Positions 7,176 to 8,164 of a stretch of 8,164 nt of DNA are shown piece after piece. The notes beneath the pieces were generated by a model. The model was given only the letters and a program-made list of their open reading frames with translations, had not been told where the DNA came from and searched no databases. The stretch is from Oscillospiraceae bacterium (GTDB taxonomy: Bacteria; Bacillota; Clostridia; Oscillospirales; Ruminococcaceae). The DNA is taken from positions 1 through 8,164 of the forward strand of contig JAQUTM010000099.1 of assembly GCA_028694405.1 (NCBI GenBank), given 5' to 3'. Numbering within the stretch: position 1 is the first letter of the stretch; each line of letters starts with the position of its first letter. A program made the position numbers and the translations under genes.

Positions 7176-7218
7176 AAAGCTCTCAAGTACAGCTGTTTAA
7201 AGCTATCTTGAGAGCTTT
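7176..7218. terminator. Bidirectional terminator between convergent spoIIE and P-type-ATPase-like gene
   Basis: AAAGCTCTCAAG at 7176-7187 pairs perfectly over 12 bases with CTTGAGAGCTTT at 7207-7218. A small inner AGCT/AGCT stem (7191-7194 with 7201-7204) is possible. T-rich tails follow on both strands (TTTTACTTTAT on plus; CTTTCTTTTATTTTC on minus), so it can stop spoIIE transcripts four bases after the stop codon and also the convergent gene ending at 7241. Confidence 0.88.
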
Positions 7219-7240
7219 TACTTTATATAATATATAAAAA

Positions 7241-8164
7241 TCAGTAGCGCTTTGCCAAGGGGATACTTACAGTAAGCACCAGCCAAGCAAATTGGTACAT
7301 CAAAATGGCAGGTAAGCTTAAAGCGCGTATGCCGCCTGTTACAGTAAGCAAAAGAGTGATAACAAGACTGAAAATAATAGCGGCACACTGAATGATAGTT
7401 GCGGCACGTTCGGCACTTGCAGCGCCAATAGCAGCGCGTAAGCCGCCAATAAAGCTTGTAAAGCTGCCTAAATGAGTCATAGCGCCCTCGCTGTCGGGGG
7501 TGTATTCGGTAGAAGAGGCTAAAACAGGAAGCTCCTCTTGGGTTAACAGCTTTATACACTCGGGCTCTACATCGTACACGCGGCTTATCATGTCACAAGT
7601 TACGTTAAAATCATCGGCACGCACCATGAGCGAGATGCCGGCATTTTTTAAATCGTCCACCACAGCAGCAGCAGACTCATCAGCGCGATAGCTAACCAAA
7701 AACATACCAAAAAGCTTGCCGCTTACGGCTAAATAGATAGGACATTTGGTGCCTTTGGTGTATTTATCCTCGTAGTCCAGGCTGGGTACTTCAATGTCGT
7801 GTCGAATCATCATGGCACGGCTGCCCACAAAAATCCGGTTGTTTTGAATCCAACCCATGTACCCAAAGCCGGTTTCACAGGTTAAGTTTTCCACGTTATA
7901 AAGAATTTCGGTTTTGCCTTCAATTACACTTAAAAAGATATCTCGCAAAGTGCTTTTTGCTTTGACCAAAATACTTGCAGCGTATAAAATTGCCAAGTCG
8001 ATACGTTCTTTTTCAAAGGTTTTAATGCCGTGCAGACGGATTGTGCTGGAAGGAAATAAATCCTGTGTGCTAATGGTAACCACGTTGGTATAATTTAACT
8101 CTTCTACAGCGCTCCACCCGGGAATGACAGCCCCAACTTTAGACGCGGCGTTAAACATCATAAC
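7241..8164 (-). CDS. Degenerate P-type-ATPase-like protein, C-terminal part (5' truncated by window edge)
   Basis: The minus-strand frame is open to the right edge, so only the last 307 codons are seen; numbering here starts from the Met at 8161. The order of parts is that of a P-type ATPase from the phosphorylation site onward: AVIPGWSAVEEL (11-22) resembles the helix before the DKTGT motif, NNRIFVGSRAMM (107-118) resembles the end of the nucleotide-binding domain, and an Rx(D/E)A-type P-domain segment with LKNAGISLMV (171-180) follows. Two hydrophobic segments close the protein (about 254-276 and 282-302), a topology like heavy-metal P1B pumps. The key motifs are not there: where DKTGT is expected the sequence reads STQDL (31-35), TGD is replaced by RAD (181-183), and no GDGxND hinge exists before the membrane segments. 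The frame is unbroken and its ribosome binding site lies outside the window. The protein is probably a catalytically dead relative, with unknown role. Its terminator is shared with spoIIE. Family confidence is moderate. Confidence 0.72.
   Translation of the reverse strand, partial: VMMFNAASKVGAVIPGWSAVEELNYTNVVTISTQDLFPSSTIRLHGIKTFEKERIDLAILYAASILVKAKSTLRDIFLSVIEGKTEILYNVENLTCETGFGYMGWIQNNRIFVGSRAMMIRHDIEVPSLDYEDKYTKGTKCPIYLAVSGKLFGMFLVSYRADESAAAVVDDLKNAGISLMVRADDFNVTCDMISRVYDVEPECIKLLTQEELPVLASSTEYTPDSEGAMTHLGSFTSFIGGLRAAIGAASAERAATIIQCAAIIFSLVITLLLTVTGGIRALSLPAILMYQFAWLVLTVSIPLAKRY

Noticed and set aside
8000..8164. Frameshift or sequencing error as the cause of the missing DKTGT motif
   Set aside because: The frame is open and keeps family-like sequence on both sides of the site (AVIPGWSAVEEL before, the nucleotide-domain-like region after), so a local frameshift would not explain the loss.

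Overview
The window reads as chromosomal DNA of a spore-forming member of the Firmicutes, most likely a clostridial lineage such as the Oscillospirales. The main reason is a full-length stage II sporulation protein E (SpoIIE). Supporting signs are strong GGAGG-type ribosome binding sites, a Mini-RNase III gene, a clostridial zinc-ribbon/kinase/PASTA architecture and AT-rich intergenic gaps with intrinsic terminators. No mobile element, CRISPR array, tRNA or rRNA gene was seen, and the coding content looks like vertically inherited core chromosome.

Layout, left to right. (1) The 3' end of mrnC (Mini-RNase III, 23S rRNA maturation) on the plus strand ends at 244 and is followed by a hairpin at 256-286. 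(2) A 63-codon gene on the minus strand (317-508) encodes a very Ser/Asn-rich, basic protein of unknown function. (3) An RsmF-type rRNA m5C methyltransferase (627-1991). (4) A promoter-like sequence near 2036-2064, then yebC (2152-2889). (5) Only 22 nt further on, a membrane protein (2912-4465) with an N-terminal zinc ribbon, a Ser/Thr-kinase fold that has lost the catalytic Asp and the DFG Asp, one transmembrane segment and two PASTA domains; it is followed by a strong terminator at 4605-4659. (6) An AT-rich gap of about 400 bp, then spoIIE (4869-7172). (7) A bidirectional terminator (7176-7218) shared with a convergent minus-strand gene (7241 to the right edge). This gene encodes the C-terminal half of a P-type-ATPase-like protein whose phosphorylation motif DKTGT, TGD motif and GDGxND hinge all appear to be missing.

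Functionally the left half concerns ribosomes and translation: MrnC trims 23S rRNA, the RsmF-like enzyme methylates rRNA, and YebC belongs to a translation-factor/regulator family. The right half centres on SpoIIE, the PP2C phosphatase that dephosphorylates SpoIIAA to release sigma F in the forespore. The most unusual feature is that spoIIE is flanked by two apparent pseudoenzymes, a PASTA pseudokinase on one side and a degenerate P-type ATPase on the other. Both calls rest on motif inspection by eye and need alignment and structural checks; whether they are functionally linked to sporulation is unknown.
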